64,000 nt of DNA from RGIG9608 sp045602425 (lineage in GTDB: Bacteria; Bacteroidota; Bacteroidia; Bacteroidales; Paludibacteraceae). The notes below the pieces were generated by a model that saw nothing but the letters and a program-made list of their open reading frames with translations, was not told the origin of the DNA and did no database searches. The stretch is from the NCBI GenBank assembly GCA_045602425.1, contig JAZSBO010000027.1, positions 1-64,000 of the forward strand, written 5' to 3'. Of the stretch, positions 10,123 through 18,341 are shown piece after piece; position 1 is the first letter of the stretch, and each line of letters begins with the position of its first letter. Position numbers and translations under genes: made by a program.

Positions 10123-10722
10123 ATGAAAGATACGTTTCGTACCATACAATCGATGTCCGAGGGAATTTACAAAGAAAAAGGGAGCAAGTTTCTTGCCTTT
10201 GCTTACCCTGTAGATAGCCTTGACGAGGTAAAGCAAATTTTGGAGCAAAAGCGAAAAGAGTTTTACGACGCACGACACGTGTGCTACGCCTATATGCTTG
10301 GAGCAGAGCGTACAGACTTTCGTGCAAACGACGACGGCGAGCCATCGTCTACGGCAGGCAAACCCATTCTTGGGCAAATAAACGCTGCCGAATTAACCAA
10401 TGTTTTAGTAATAGTTGTTCGCTATTTTGGTGGAATTCTGCTTGGCACAGGCGGACTCACCGTAGCCTACAAAGCTGCCGCTGCCGATGCCATTTCTAAT
10501 GCCGAAACAGTATGCAAAACCATTACAAAAAAGCTCCGCATCTCTTTTGCTTATGAGCAAACCAACCTTGCTATGCGGCTGATAAAAGAGCTACAACTCG
10601 ACATTACGGAACGCCAATTCGATGCACAACTGACGCACCTCACGCTGCAACCCACCCAAAGCCGATACCAGCAAGCCCACGATACGTTCAAAAAGAATGG
10701 TATCAACACCCATACCGAATAA
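10123..10722 (+). CDS. IMPACT/YigZ family protein
   Basis: 199 residues. The N-terminal UPF0029/IMPACT domain shows the family motifs DDGEPSSTAGKPILGQI and VVRYFGGILLGTGGL. A small C-terminal domain of the DUF1949 type follows from about 135. Bacterial members are of uncertain function; eukaryotic IMPACT regulates the eIF2-kinase activator Gcn1. The ATG is 4 bases after the sprA stop, so translation is probably coupled. The coding sequence looks richer in G+C than sprA. The downstream gap holds the first palindromic repeat cluster. Confidence 0.9.
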   Translation: MKDTFRTIQSMSEGIYKEKGSKFLAFAYPVDSLDEVKQILEQKRKEFYDARHVCYAYMLGAERTDFRANDDGEPSSTAGKPILGQINAAELTNVLVIVVRYFGGILLGTGGLTVAYKAAAADAISNAETVCKTITKKLRISFAYEQTNLAMRLIKELQLDITERQFDAQLTHLTLQPTQSRYQQAHDTFKKNGINTHTE

Positions 10723-10725
10723 ATA

Positions 10726-10874
10726 GTAGGGACACATCGAATGTGTCCATTTTTTTACAAACCCGTAGGGACGCATCGAATGCGTCCGTTATTACGTTTA
10801 TTAAAAAAATTGTAGGGACGCGGTGCACCACGTCCCTACGCTGTTTCTTGCGGACGCACGCAGTGCGTCCCTAC
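10726..10874. repeat. cluster of four GTAGGGAC palindromic repeats
   Basis: Four related units: 10726-10748, 10765-10787, 10812-10839 and 10852-10874. Each is an imperfect palindrome built on GTAGGGAC...GTCC or GGAC...GTCCCTAC. The 10812-10839 unit is a 28-base palindrome, starting GTAGGGACGCGG and ending CGTCCCTAC. The cluster is GC-rich in an AT-rich gap and ends 15 bases after the stop codon of the FISUMP gene on the minus strand. A second cluster with the same order of units lies at 47005-47105, after the other FISUMP gene. Confidence 0.92.
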
Positions 10875-10888
10875 ATTATTTTTCTATC

Positions 10889-11515
10889 TTACTTGGTAAA
10901 CACCCCACGCACAGATTTCCCATAGTAGCGACCGGAGACGTACCAGCTCACGTAGCCCGAACTGAAGCAAAGGTAGTAGGGCTGGGAGGCATAGGAGTTA
11001 CCCGTATGGAGCGAACTCGACCAATAGTCACCGTATAACCCTGCGCAGTCCAAATCGCTACCATTGCGATAGCCAGCAGCAGGGAGGAAGATCGAGTTGC
11101 CGTTAGGACCCTCTATGTTATAACCATTAACACCATTCAAAGTAGTCCATGTCCAAGTACATTCGTCGATGAGTTCTTGGTGCTCTTCTATTGTCGGCAT
11201 ACGCCAATTTCTACCCATTTTTACCGATGCCACATCTCTAATAAAGGATAATGTTTCTGGATTTTTTTTGTAGGTATAATTCTCTTCACTATAGGACAAT
11301 TTAGGCTTGGTTTCGCCCCATGCAAAATAGTCGCCGTACTCCTCAGGAGAATCGGCACCCACATTACAAGTTGCCCATTTCACACTTAAGCCTAAATCTA
11401 CATAGTTATATCCGTTATATTTAGAAACAAGTTCATTGTCGTTTTCACACGATACAAACCCCAAACCCAATGCAGCGAAAAATATTGCTGTAAAAAGAAA
11501 TTTTATCTTTTGCAT
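10889..11515 (-). CDS. FISUMP-domain lipoprotein
   Basis: 208 residues. A lipoprotein signal is visible (MQKIKFLFTAIFFAALGLGF, then the VSC lipobox). The FISUMP domain follows with hallmark strings YVDLGLSVKWATCNVGA, DYFAWGE, WRMPTIEE, GNSIFLPAAGYR and, at the end, DYWSSSL...SVRGV. FISUMP domains are C-type-lectin-like modules related to SUMF1 folds and common on surface proteins. The last 45 or so codons are much richer in G+C than the front of the gene and align closely with the paralogue at 46286, except at scattered codons. Palindromic repeats follow the stop. The ligand is unknown. Confidence 0.88.
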   Translation of the reverse strand: MQKIKFLFTAIFFAALGLGFVSCENDNELVSKYNGYNYVDLGLSVKWATCNVGADSPEEYGDYFAWGETKPKLSYSEENYTYKKNPETLSFIRDVASVKMGRNWRMPTIEEHQELIDECTWTWTTLNGVNGYNIEGPNGNSIFLPAAGYRNGSDLDCAGLYGDYWSSSLHTGNSYASQPYYLCFSSGYVSWYVSGRYYGKSVRGVFTK

Positions 11516-11542
11516 TGTTATCTATTTTTATGGTTGTATAAT

Positions 11543-12817
11543 TTATTTACCTAAAGCTTGCTCTATGTCGCGAATAATATCATCGGCATTTTCCAACCCT
11601 ACCGAAAAACGTATCAAGTCTGGCTGTACTCCTGCCTCTATGAGTTGCTGGTCAGACAATTGGCGATGCGTATGGCTTGCAGGGTGTAGCACACAAGTGC
11701 GTGCATCGGCCACGTGCGTCACTATAGCCGCCAACTTCAAGCTATCCATAAAGCGAATAGCTACGTCGCGTCCGCCTTTCAAACCAAAAGTTACAACGCC
11801 GCACGACTGTCCGTTGGTAAATTGTTTTTGTGCCAAATCGTAATAACGACTCGACTTCAAACCGCTATAATTCACCCACGCCACTCGCGAGTCTTGCTCG
11901 AGGTATTCGGCCACTCGCAATGCATTTTCGCAATGACGAGGGATTCTTAAATGTAAAGTTTCTAAACCAAGATTCAACAAAAAGGCATTTTGTGGCGACT
12001 GTATAGCACCAAAATCGCGCATCAGTTGAGCAGTGGCTTTAGTAATGTAAGCTCCCTTGCCAAACGCCTTTGTATAAGCCAAACCGTGATACGAAGGGTC
12101 GGGCTGTGTCAAACCTTTGAAACGATCGGTATGAGCTTCCCAATCGAAATTGCCACTATCTACAATGCAACCGCCTACGCTCGTAGCATGTCCGTCCATA
12201 TACTTTGTAGTAGAATGCGTAACAATATCGGCGCCAAAATCTATCGGACGACAATTTATCGGCGTTGGAAACGTATTGTCCACTATCAAAGGAACGCCGT
12301 GAGCATGTGCTATACGAGCAAACTTTTCAATATCGAGCACACTCAACACAGGGTTTGCAATAGTTTCTCCAAACAAAGCTTTTGTGTTTGGTCGGAAAGC
12401 TTTCGAGATTTCTTCTTCCGAAGCATCAGCATCAACAAACGTTACCTCTATGCCAAGTTTTTTTAACGTTACAGCAAACAAATTGTAAGTTCCGCCATAG
12501 ATAGACGAAGCACTCACAAAGTGATCGCCAGCTTCGCAGATATTGAAAATTGCGTAAAAAGAAGCCGCTTGTCCCGACGATGTGAGCATACCTGCAACGC
12601 CCCCTTCCAACTCTGTAATTTTTGCTGCAACAGCATCGTTTGTAGGATTTTGCAAACGAGTGTAAAAATATCCCGATGCTTTCAAATCAAACAAATCGGC
12701 CATCTGCTCGCTTGTATCATATTTAAACGTTGTGCTTTGATAGATAGGTAAAACACGCGGTTCGCCTTTGGTTGGTTGCCAACCGCCTTGTACACAAATA
12801 GTTTCTTTATTTCTCAT
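11543..12817 (-). CDS. metY: O-acetylhomoserine sulfhydrylase / aminocarboxypropyltransferase
   Basis: PLP enzyme of the Cys/Met metabolism family. It makes homocysteine or methionine from O-acetylhomoserine and sulfide or methanethiol. The family start MRNKETICVQGGWQPTKGEP fixes the ATG at 12817, giving 424 residues; the frame is open 19 codons further upstream. The PLP lysine is in THSTTKYMDGH. GMLTSSGQAA and PTNDAVAAKITELEGG are family motifs, and the C-terminal SVGLENADDIIRDIEQAL is typical. The FISUMP gene follows 27 bases downstream on the same strand but is functionally unrelated. No riboswitch was recognised upstream. Confidence 0.95.
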   Translation of the reverse strand: MRNKETICVQGGWQPTKGEPRVLPIYQSTTFKYDTSEQMADLFDLKASGYFYTRLQNPTNDAVAAKITELEGGVAGMLTSSGQAASFYAIFNICEAGDHFVSASSIYGGTYNLFAVTLKKLGIEVTFVDADASEEEISKAFRPNTKALFGETIANPVLSVLDIEKFARIAHAHGVPLIVDNTFPTPINCRPIDFGADIVTHSTTKYMDGHATSVGGCIVDSGNFDWEAHTDRFKGLTQPDPSYHGLAYTKAFGKGAYITKATAQLMRDFGAIQSPQNAFLLNLGLETLHLRIPRHCENALRVAEYLEQDSRVAWVNYSGLKSSRYYDLAQKQFTNGQSCGVVTFGLKGGRDVAIRFMDSLKLAAIVTHVADARTCVLHPASHTHRQLSDQQLIEAGVQPDLIRFSVGLENADDIIRDIEQALGK

Positions 12818-13001
12818 AAATTTTAAATTTAATAATGCAAAAATAAAACAGATTATCGTAAAAAACATCAACACAAGTAAATATTAGAATCAAAAAAGCG
12901 AGAAAAACATCAATAAAAAGCCACATCTTGGCACGCAATTTGTATATTTTCAAGTGACTTTATTTTAATATGAATATTGTTTTGGTTAAAAGTTTTTTTG
13001 A

Positions 13002-13034
13002 AACAAGTCGGCTGTGAAGTTGACTTGTTTTTTT
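13002..13034 (+). terminator. terminator-like hairpin with no obvious upstream gene
   Basis: AACAAGTC (13002-13009) pairs with GACTTGTT (13022-13029) and is followed by a T run, as in an intrinsic terminator on the + strand. The only upstream gene (metY) points away. Either a short unannotated + strand transcript ends here or the hairpin has another role. Confidence 0.5.
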
Positions 13035-13042
13035 TATTTTTG
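13035..13042 (+). promoter_or_regulatory. -7 promoter element of nitroreductase gene
   Basis: TATTTTTG fits TAnnTTTG and lies 23 bases before the ATG of the nitroreductase gene, just after the hairpin at 13002-13034. Confidence 0.5.
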
Positions 13043-13065
13043 CATTATAGAAAATCTTTTTAGCA

Positions 13066-13815
13066 ATGGAAAACATTTTAACCAATCATCGTTCGATAAG
13101 AAAATACACAAATAAGAAAATCGATAAATCTTTACTTGAAGAACTTATTCAAGCTGCAACCTGTGCATCAACTACAGGCAATATGCAATTATACAGCATT
13201 ATAGCAACCGAAAGCGATGCTATAAAAGAGCAACTTGCTCCTTGTCATTTCAATCAATCTATGATAACAAACGCACCTTTAGTACTTACATTCTGTGCCG
13301 ATTTCAATCGTTTTTGTAAATGGTGCGAACAGCGAGATGCACAACACGGTTACAATAATTTTCACTCATTTCTAACGGCAGCTATCGATACACTTCTTGC
13401 CGCACAAAACTTCTGTATTGCTGCAGAGAGCAAAGGATTAGGCATTTGCTATTTAGGCACAACAACCTACAATGCCGAAAAAATTATTGAAGTTTTAAAT
13501 CTTCCAAAATTAGTTATGCCAATAACCACAATTACAATTGGTTATCCCGATGTTATTCCTCCAAAATCAGATCGTTTGCCAATAGAAGCAATACTTCATA
13601 ACGAATCTTATACCGACTATTCTGCTACTGATATTGATAAATATTATGCATACAAAGAGTCTTTGCCCGAAAACAAAAAATTCGTTATCGATAACAACAA
13701 GACTTCACTTGCACAAATTTTCACCGACATTCGCTACACAAAAAAAGACAACGAAGCCATTACGCTTGCTTTCATAGAAACACTAAAAAAGCAAGGTTTC
13801 AGATTTGATTTCTAA
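13066..13815 (+). CDS. nitroreductase-family flavoprotein
   Basis: 249 residues of the FMN-dependent nitroreductase superfamily, NfsA/FRP-like by length. Members reduce nitroaromatics, quinones or flavins with NAD(P)H. The N-terminal NHRSIRKYTNKKID is the FMN-phosphate binding motif and ATCASTTGNMQ follows it. The central AAESKGLGICYLGTT is the usual second FMN-contact region. The C-terminal extension (about 175-249) is typical of NfsA-like proteins. There is no signal peptide, so it is cytoplasmic. It stands alone and converges with the outer-membrane protein gene 17 bases downstream. The substrate cannot be predicted. Confidence 0.88.
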   Translation: MENILTNHRSIRKYTNKKIDKSLLEELIQAATCASTTGNMQLYSIIATESDAIKEQLAPCHFNQSMITNAPLVLTFCADFNRFCKWCEQRDAQHGYNNFHSFLTAAIDTLLAAQNFCIAAESKGLGICYLGTTTYNAEKIIEVLNLPKLVMPITTITIGYPDVIPPKSDRLPIEAILHNESYTDYSATDIDKYYAYKESLPENKKFVIDNNKTSLAQIFTDIRYTKKDNEAITLAFIETLKKQGFRFDF

Positions 13816-13832
13816 AGAGTTGTAATTTTTAT

Positions 13833-14966
13833 TTAGAATGCCTCTGATGCAGTGAAATAAAAGTTCCAATTATCTTTAAAGTTTCGCCAATTACCATAAT
13901 TGGTGCGTGCTATATCGAAACGCAAGTTTACTTTTGCTTTATTGAAACGCAAACGTAGACCTATGCCATAGGCAAATTTCGGCATTACAAAACGCCAATC
14001 GTTCCAATTATATACATCACCTACGCTACCAAAAACGGCTGCTTTCAATCGCCAATAAATAGGCATTCGGAATTCTGCTTGTAATGCTAATGCTACATCG
14101 TCACGCCAACGTCCATGTCGGAATCCTCTCATCAGATCACATCCTCCAAATGTCGGTAAAAGTTGAAATGGTATTGTTTTGCCCCAAACCATATCAACCG
14201 ATGCTTGCCATGCAAACACAAACTCATTGCGAATCGGAACAAAATGCCGAAATTCACTTGTCAATCGTCCCATCCGAACCTTACTACCCAAATAAGGTTC
14301 AGAGTAACTCAACAATGATTTGAAAAACATTCCTTCTTGAGGGTAAAAAAGATTATCGCGAGAATCATAACTTACCACTGCTCCAACACTCCAAGCAAAA
14401 TAAGGTAAACATCCATTTACCCCCGCTTTTGCTAAAGAATCTACTATTGCATTTGTTTGTAGCTTTTCATAATGCATTGCCAATGCAACCCCTACACTCC
14501 AATGCTTATGAAAAAAATATTGCGGTTGAACATTTAACGAAAAAACATCAGACAAATAGCTAACAGCTTTCGTATCAGAGACGTGATTACCTATTCCGTA
14601 AAAAATATCTGTTTTGTGTTTATACGAAGTGTTTGCATACAAATACCAACGACCAAAATAAAATTTTGGGTAAACATTTATAGAAAAATGATTTAACAAC
14701 GAATAGTTAAAAGCATAAGACAAACTACTCACTTTTCGTATATCGGTAAATGCAAAGTAATTTGCACCAGCAACTCCAAAAGCCCAATTGTTTTCAGGCG
14801 AATACTCAACCGTAGGAACCACATAAAAAGTATGCTTCTGCTTCGACAACGTATCCGAAACATTGACTATTTTTTCTCCTTCGGCATACATTGCCAAAGG
14901 CAAAAAACACAATAAAAATATAATATACTTTTTCAAAATAAAAACAAAATCCTTCCCTTCATACAA
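13833..14966 (-). CDS. BamA/TamA-like outer-membrane beta-barrel protein
   Basis: 377 residues. A signal peptide is visible (KKYIIFLLCFLPLAMYA); the ATG may be slightly internal, since nine residues precede the basic end of the signal. The rest is beta-rich, with the D15/surface-antigen motif GGCDLMRGFRHGRWRD near residue 275 and the matching YDSRDNLFYPQEG strand near 200. These are the lid-lock features of Omp85 barrels. No POTRA domains fit in front, so this is a POTRA-less barrel rather than BamA itself. It is the last gene of the minus-strand run after frr, with a 39-base gap. Its cargo is unknown. Confidence 0.82.
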   Translation of the reverse strand: MYEGKDFVFILKKYIIFLLCFLPLAMYAEGEKIVNVSDTLSKQKHTFYVVPTVEYSPENNWAFGVAGANYFAFTDIRKVSSLSYAFNYSLLNHFSINVYPKFYFGRWYLYANTSYKHKTDIFYGIGNHVSDTKAVSYLSDVFSLNVQPQYFFHKHWSVGVALAMHYEKLQTNAIVDSLAKAGVNGCLPYFAWSVGAVVSYDSRDNLFYPQEGMFFKSLLSYSEPYLGSKVRMGRLTSEFRHFVPIRNEFVFAWQASVDMVWGKTIPFQLLPTFGGCDLMRGFRHGRWRDDVALALQAEFRMPIYWRLKAAVFGSVGDVYNWNDWRFVMPKFAYGIGLRLRFNKAKVNLRFDIARTNYGNWRNFKDNWNFYFTASEAF

Positions 14967-15005
14967 CGATAAAAGGAAGGAATCTCTTAATTAATCCGTT
15001 AATTT

Positions 15006-15569
15006 CTATACGGTCATTATTTCCTTTTCTTTCTCGGCCAACATAGCTTCTATTTTGGAAATAAATTTGTCATGAAGTTTTTGAACTTCTGCCTCGCCAT
15101 CTTTTTCTAAATCTTCAGGCATTCCGTTTTTCAATTCCTTTTTCAACGAATCAATTGCCTCGCGACGAGCAGTACGTACACCTATTTTTGCTTCTTCACC
15201 AGCTTGATTTGCATTTTTTACCAATGCACGACGACGCTCTTCGGTTACAGGAGGCATACACAATCGAATTGATTCGCCATTATTGGCAGGAGTTATGCCA
15301 ACAGATGAATCTAAAATTGCTTTCTCAATAACACTCAACATGGCTTTTTCCCATGGTTGTATCAAAATTGTTTTTGCATCAGGAGTTGTTACCGTTGCAA
15401 CACTCGAAAGTGGCGACATTGTTCCATAATAATCCACTCGAACACCATCTAAAATTCTAACATTGGCTTTTCCCGCACGAATATGAGCTAAAGCCTCATC
15501 TAAAAAATGAATAGAATTAGTCATGCTCTCTTGAGCCATATCCAAATACAATTTTATTGTTTCATCCAT
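15006..15569 (-). CDS. frr: ribosome recycling factor
   Basis: 187 residues, the normal length. The factor splits post-termination ribosomes together with EF-G. Recognisable family segments are RVDYYGTMSPLSSVA, TILIQPWEKAML, PANNGESIRLCMPPVTEERR and KIGVRTARREA, followed by the long C-terminal helices. The order pyrH-frr is conserved in bacteria and is present here, with a gap of 41 bases to pyrH. Confidence 0.98.
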   Translation of the reverse strand: MDETIKLYLDMAQESMTNSIHFLDEALAHIRAGKANVRILDGVRVDYYGTMSPLSSVATVTTPDAKTILIQPWEKAMLSVIEKAILDSSVGITPANNGESIRLCMPPVTEERRRALVKNANQAGEEAKIGVRTARREAIDSLKKELKNGMPEDLEKDGEAEVQKLHDKFISKIEAMLAEKEKEIMTV

Positions 15570-15610
15570 ATCTTTATCTTTTTAATTTTTTACAAAAATA
15601 ACATATTTCA

Positions 15611-16315
15611 TTAATTATGCACTAACGTTCCTATAGTCTCTCCGCTAAGAACCTTACGTAAATTTCCAACCGTATCCATATCGAATACAATTATTGGTAG
15701 ATTGTTCTCTTTACACATAGTAGTAGCTGTCAAATCCATCACTTTCAATCCTTTATTATAGATTTCATCGAAAGTAATCTTTTCAAACTTCGTTGCAGAG
15801 GCATCTTTTTCTGGATCTGCAGTATAAATACCATCTACACGCGTACCTTTAAGCATCACATCAGCATTTATTTCGATAGCACGCAACGATGCTCCTGTAT
15901 CCGTAGTAAAAAACGGATTGCCTGTTCCTCCTGAAAATATCACTACATAACCTTTTTCTAATAATTCCACAGCTTTATCTCTGCTAAAGAATTCTCCTAT
16001 CGGCTCCATACGAACAGCTGTCAATACACGATTTTCAACACCTATACTACTCAATGCCGAACTCAAAGCCAAACTATTGATAACAGTAGCTAACATCCCC
16101 ATTTGATCGCCTTTTATCCTATCGAAACCCTTGTTTGCACCTGTCAATCCACGAAAAATATTACCACCACCAATTACAATCCCTATTTGAACACCAGCAT
16201 TTGCCATTTCTGCAATTTGCGTCGCATAATCAGACAAACGTGTTTCATCGATTCCATATTTTTTCTCACCCATTAGCGATTCACCGCTAAGTTTCAGTAA
16301 AACTCTTTTATACAT
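15611..16315 (-). CDS. pyrH: UMP kinase
   Basis: 234 residues of the amino-acid-kinase fold. It phosphorylates UMP to UDP for pyrimidine nucleotide synthesis. Visible motifs are LLKLSGESLMG at the N-terminus, VIGGGNIFRG, DTGASLRAIEINADVMLKGT and VDGIYTADPEKD. It lies 13 bases after glnS and before frr on the same strand, probably one operon. Confidence 0.98.
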   Translation of the reverse strand: MYKRVLLKLSGESLMGEKKYGIDETRLSDYATQIAEMANAGVQIGIVIGGGNIFRGLTGANKGFDRIKGDQMGMLATVINSLALSSALSSIGVENRVLTAVRMEPIGEFFSRDKAVELLEKGYVVIFSGGTGNPFFTTDTGASLRAIEINADVMLKGTRVDGIYTADPEKDASATKFEKITFDEIYNKGLKVMDLTATTMCKENNLPIIVFDMDTVGNLRKVLSGETIGTLVHN

Positions 16316-16328
16316 ATATAATGATTTT

Positions 16329-18023
16329 TTAAACTTTTTTCGCCCAAGTATCTTTCAGTGAGACAGTTCTATTGAACACCAAATGTTCTTTAGTAGCGTC
16401 CGAATCCACTGTAAAATAACCTACTTTTAAAAATTGAAAATGGTCTAATACCTTTGCATCTTTCAACCAAGCCTCAACCTTACAATTATTAACAATTTTC
16501 AACGAATCAGGATTCAATAGTTTACGAAAATCCTCATCAGAAGCAGCAGGATCTTCAACAGAGAACAAACGGTCGTAGAGTCTTACTTCTGCATCAATGG
16601 CACTATCTACTTCTACCCAATTTATCGTACTTTTTACTTTACGATTTCCTCCTTCTGTTCCACTTTTTGTATTTGCATCGTAGGTACAATAAACCTCTAC
16701 AACTTGCCCGTTTTCATCTTTTTTACAACCTGTAGCTTGTATAATGTAAGCACCTTTCAAACGCACTTCTCTGCCCATTGGCGACAAGCGAAAAAAATCT
16801 TTTGGTGCATTCTCCATAAAATCAGCCCGTTCGATATACAATTCTCTACCGAAAATCATTTCTCGCGAACCTAATTCTTCATTTTCAGGATTATTTTCCG
16901 AAATCAAAATCTCTTTTTCAGTTTTTTCATAGTTTGTGATAATCAATTTTATAGGATCAAGAATAGCGCAAACACGAGCTGCTTTAGGTTTCAAATCCTC
17001 ACGAATAGAATGCTCTAGCAAAGAAACATCTATCGTTCCCTCCACTTTTGTATAACCTATTTTGTCAATAAAACTACGAATAGATTCTGGCGTATATCCA
17101 CGACGACGAAGACCACAAATAGTTGGCATTCGTGGATCGTCCCAACCTGCAACCAATCCCTCCTGCACCAACTGCAACATTTTTCGCTTGCTCATAACCG
17201 TATAGTTTAAATTCAAGCGATTGAACTCTCTTTGTTTTGGACGATATTCTGGCGTCACAAACTGATCTAAATACCAATCGTAAAGCGGACGATGCACTTC
17301 AAACTCCAAAGTACAAATAGAATGCGTTACTCCTTCGAAATAATCACTCTGACCATGAGCAAAGTCGTACATCGGATAAACCTTCCACTGAGTTCCAGTG
17401 CGATGATGCGGATGAGTCGTAATAATTCGATACATAATTGGGTCTCTGAAATGCATATTGCTATGCCCCATATCTATTTTTGCACGCAATACCATTTTCC
17501 CATCAGGAATCAGTCCTTTGCTCATTTGTTCAAAAAGTTGCAGATTCTCTTCTATCGGACGATTTCGATATGGACTTTCAACACCTGCTTGCGTTGGCGT
17601 ACCTTTTTGCTGAGCAATGACTTCGGCTGATTGTTCATCTACATAAGCTTTTCCCTCTTTTATAAAACGAATGGCTAAATCGTGTAGTTGTTGAAAATAG
17701 TCCGATGCATAAAACAATTTATTCCAACGAAAGCCTAACCATTTTATGTCTTCTTGTATAGAATCAACATATTCTACGTCTTCTTTTACTGGATTTGTAT
17801 CATCAAAACGCAAATTACAAACACCATTATATTTTTCTGCAATACCAAAATCCATACAAATGGCTTTGGCATGACCAATGTGCAAATAGCCGTTTGGTTC
17901 GGGCGGGAAACGAGTCTGGATTCGCCCATTGTTCAATCCCTTTCTCAAGTCATTTTCAACTATCTGCTCAATAAAATTCAAACTCTTTTTTGATTCCTGA
18001 TTTTCGCAATTTATTTCTTTCAT
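16329..18023 (-). CDS. glnS: glutaminyl-tRNA synthetase
   Basis: 564 residues, class I synthetase. It charges tRNA-Gln directly. The HIGH motif is PNGYLHIGHAKAI, the KMSKS region reads VMSKRKM, and the GlnRS beta-barrel anticodon-binding domains fill the C-terminal 200 residues. LRFDDTNPVKE and the downstream HGQSDYFEGVTHSICTLEF are GlnRS/GluRS family signatures. The start ATG is 15 bases after the stop of the capD C-terminal fragment, and pyrH follows 13 bases later. Confidence 0.97.
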   Translation of the reverse strand: MKEINCENQESKKSLNFIEQIVENDLRKGLNNGRIQTRFPPEPNGYLHIGHAKAICMDFGIAEKYNGVCNLRFDDTNPVKEDVEYVDSIQEDIKWLGFRWNKLFYASDYFQQLHDLAIRFIKEGKAYVDEQSAEVIAQQKGTPTQAGVESPYRNRPIEENLQLFEQMSKGLIPDGKMVLRAKIDMGHSNMHFRDPIMYRIITTHPHHRTGTQWKVYPMYDFAHGQSDYFEGVTHSICTLEFEVHRPLYDWYLDQFVTPEYRPKQREFNRLNLNYTVMSKRKMLQLVQEGLVAGWDDPRMPTICGLRRRGYTPESIRSFIDKIGYTKVEGTIDVSLLEHSIREDLKPKAARVCAILDPIKLIITNYEKTEKEILISENNPENEELGSREMIFGRELYIERADFMENAPKDFFRLSPMGREVRLKGAYIIQATGCKKDENGQVVEVYCTYDANTKSGTEGGNRKVKSTINWVEVDSAIDAEVRLYDRLFSVEDPAASDEDFRKLLNPDSLKIVNNCKVEAWLKDAKVLDHFQFLKVGYFTVDSDATKEHLVFNRTVSLKDTWAKKV

Positions 18024-18038
18024 TCTACAACGCTTTTT

Positions 18039-18341
18039 CTACTTATCTAAACATTTATAAACCGAATTATTACTTCTAAATTCAGGTACAATTTTTTTCA
18101 TTTTTTCGACAATAGGGAACTCATCAAATTCTCTACTTAAGGCAATTAACACATCTATTTCTTTCGAGACAACGTCATAATCATACTCTTGAACGTTGGC
18201 TATCATTATTTTTTCATGAGAAGTTTCTTTAGTAACTTCCTTTACATTCAACAATTCTTCGTACAACTTTTCACCTGGACGCAAGCCTGTATATTCCACT
18301 TTAATATCAACATTAGGTGTATACCCTGCCAAACGAATCAT
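18039..18341 (-). CDS. C-terminal fragment of CapD-like sugar-nucleotide dehydratase
   Basis: 100 residues starting MIRLAGYTPNVDIKV, with YTGLRPGEKLYEELL, the conserved C-terminal part of CapD/WbpM/FlaA1 proteins. In intact homologues this directly continues DLAKK, which ends the frame at 18338-19990. The ATG overlaps the TGA of that frame as ATGA. It is therefore the last part of one split protein rather than a separate gene. A -1 shift at the A7 run (18341-18347, read on the minus strand) would rejoin the two exactly as DLAKKMIRLAG. Confidence 0.85.
   Translation of the reverse strand: MIRLAGYTPNVDIKVEYTGLRPGEKLYEELLNVKEVTKETSHEKIMIANVQEYDYDVVSKEIDVLIALSREFDEFPIVEKMKKIVPEFRSNNSVYKCLDK

Noticed and set aside
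10726..10874. CRISPR array in the GTAGGGAC repeats
   Set aside because: Units vary in sequence, length and orientation, and spacing is irregular (12-25 bases). They are palindromic interspersed repeats.
10889..11515. Complete diversity-generating retroelement in the window
   Set aside because: No reverse transcriptase, accessory gene or template repeat was found in the 64 kb. Only candidate target genes are reported.
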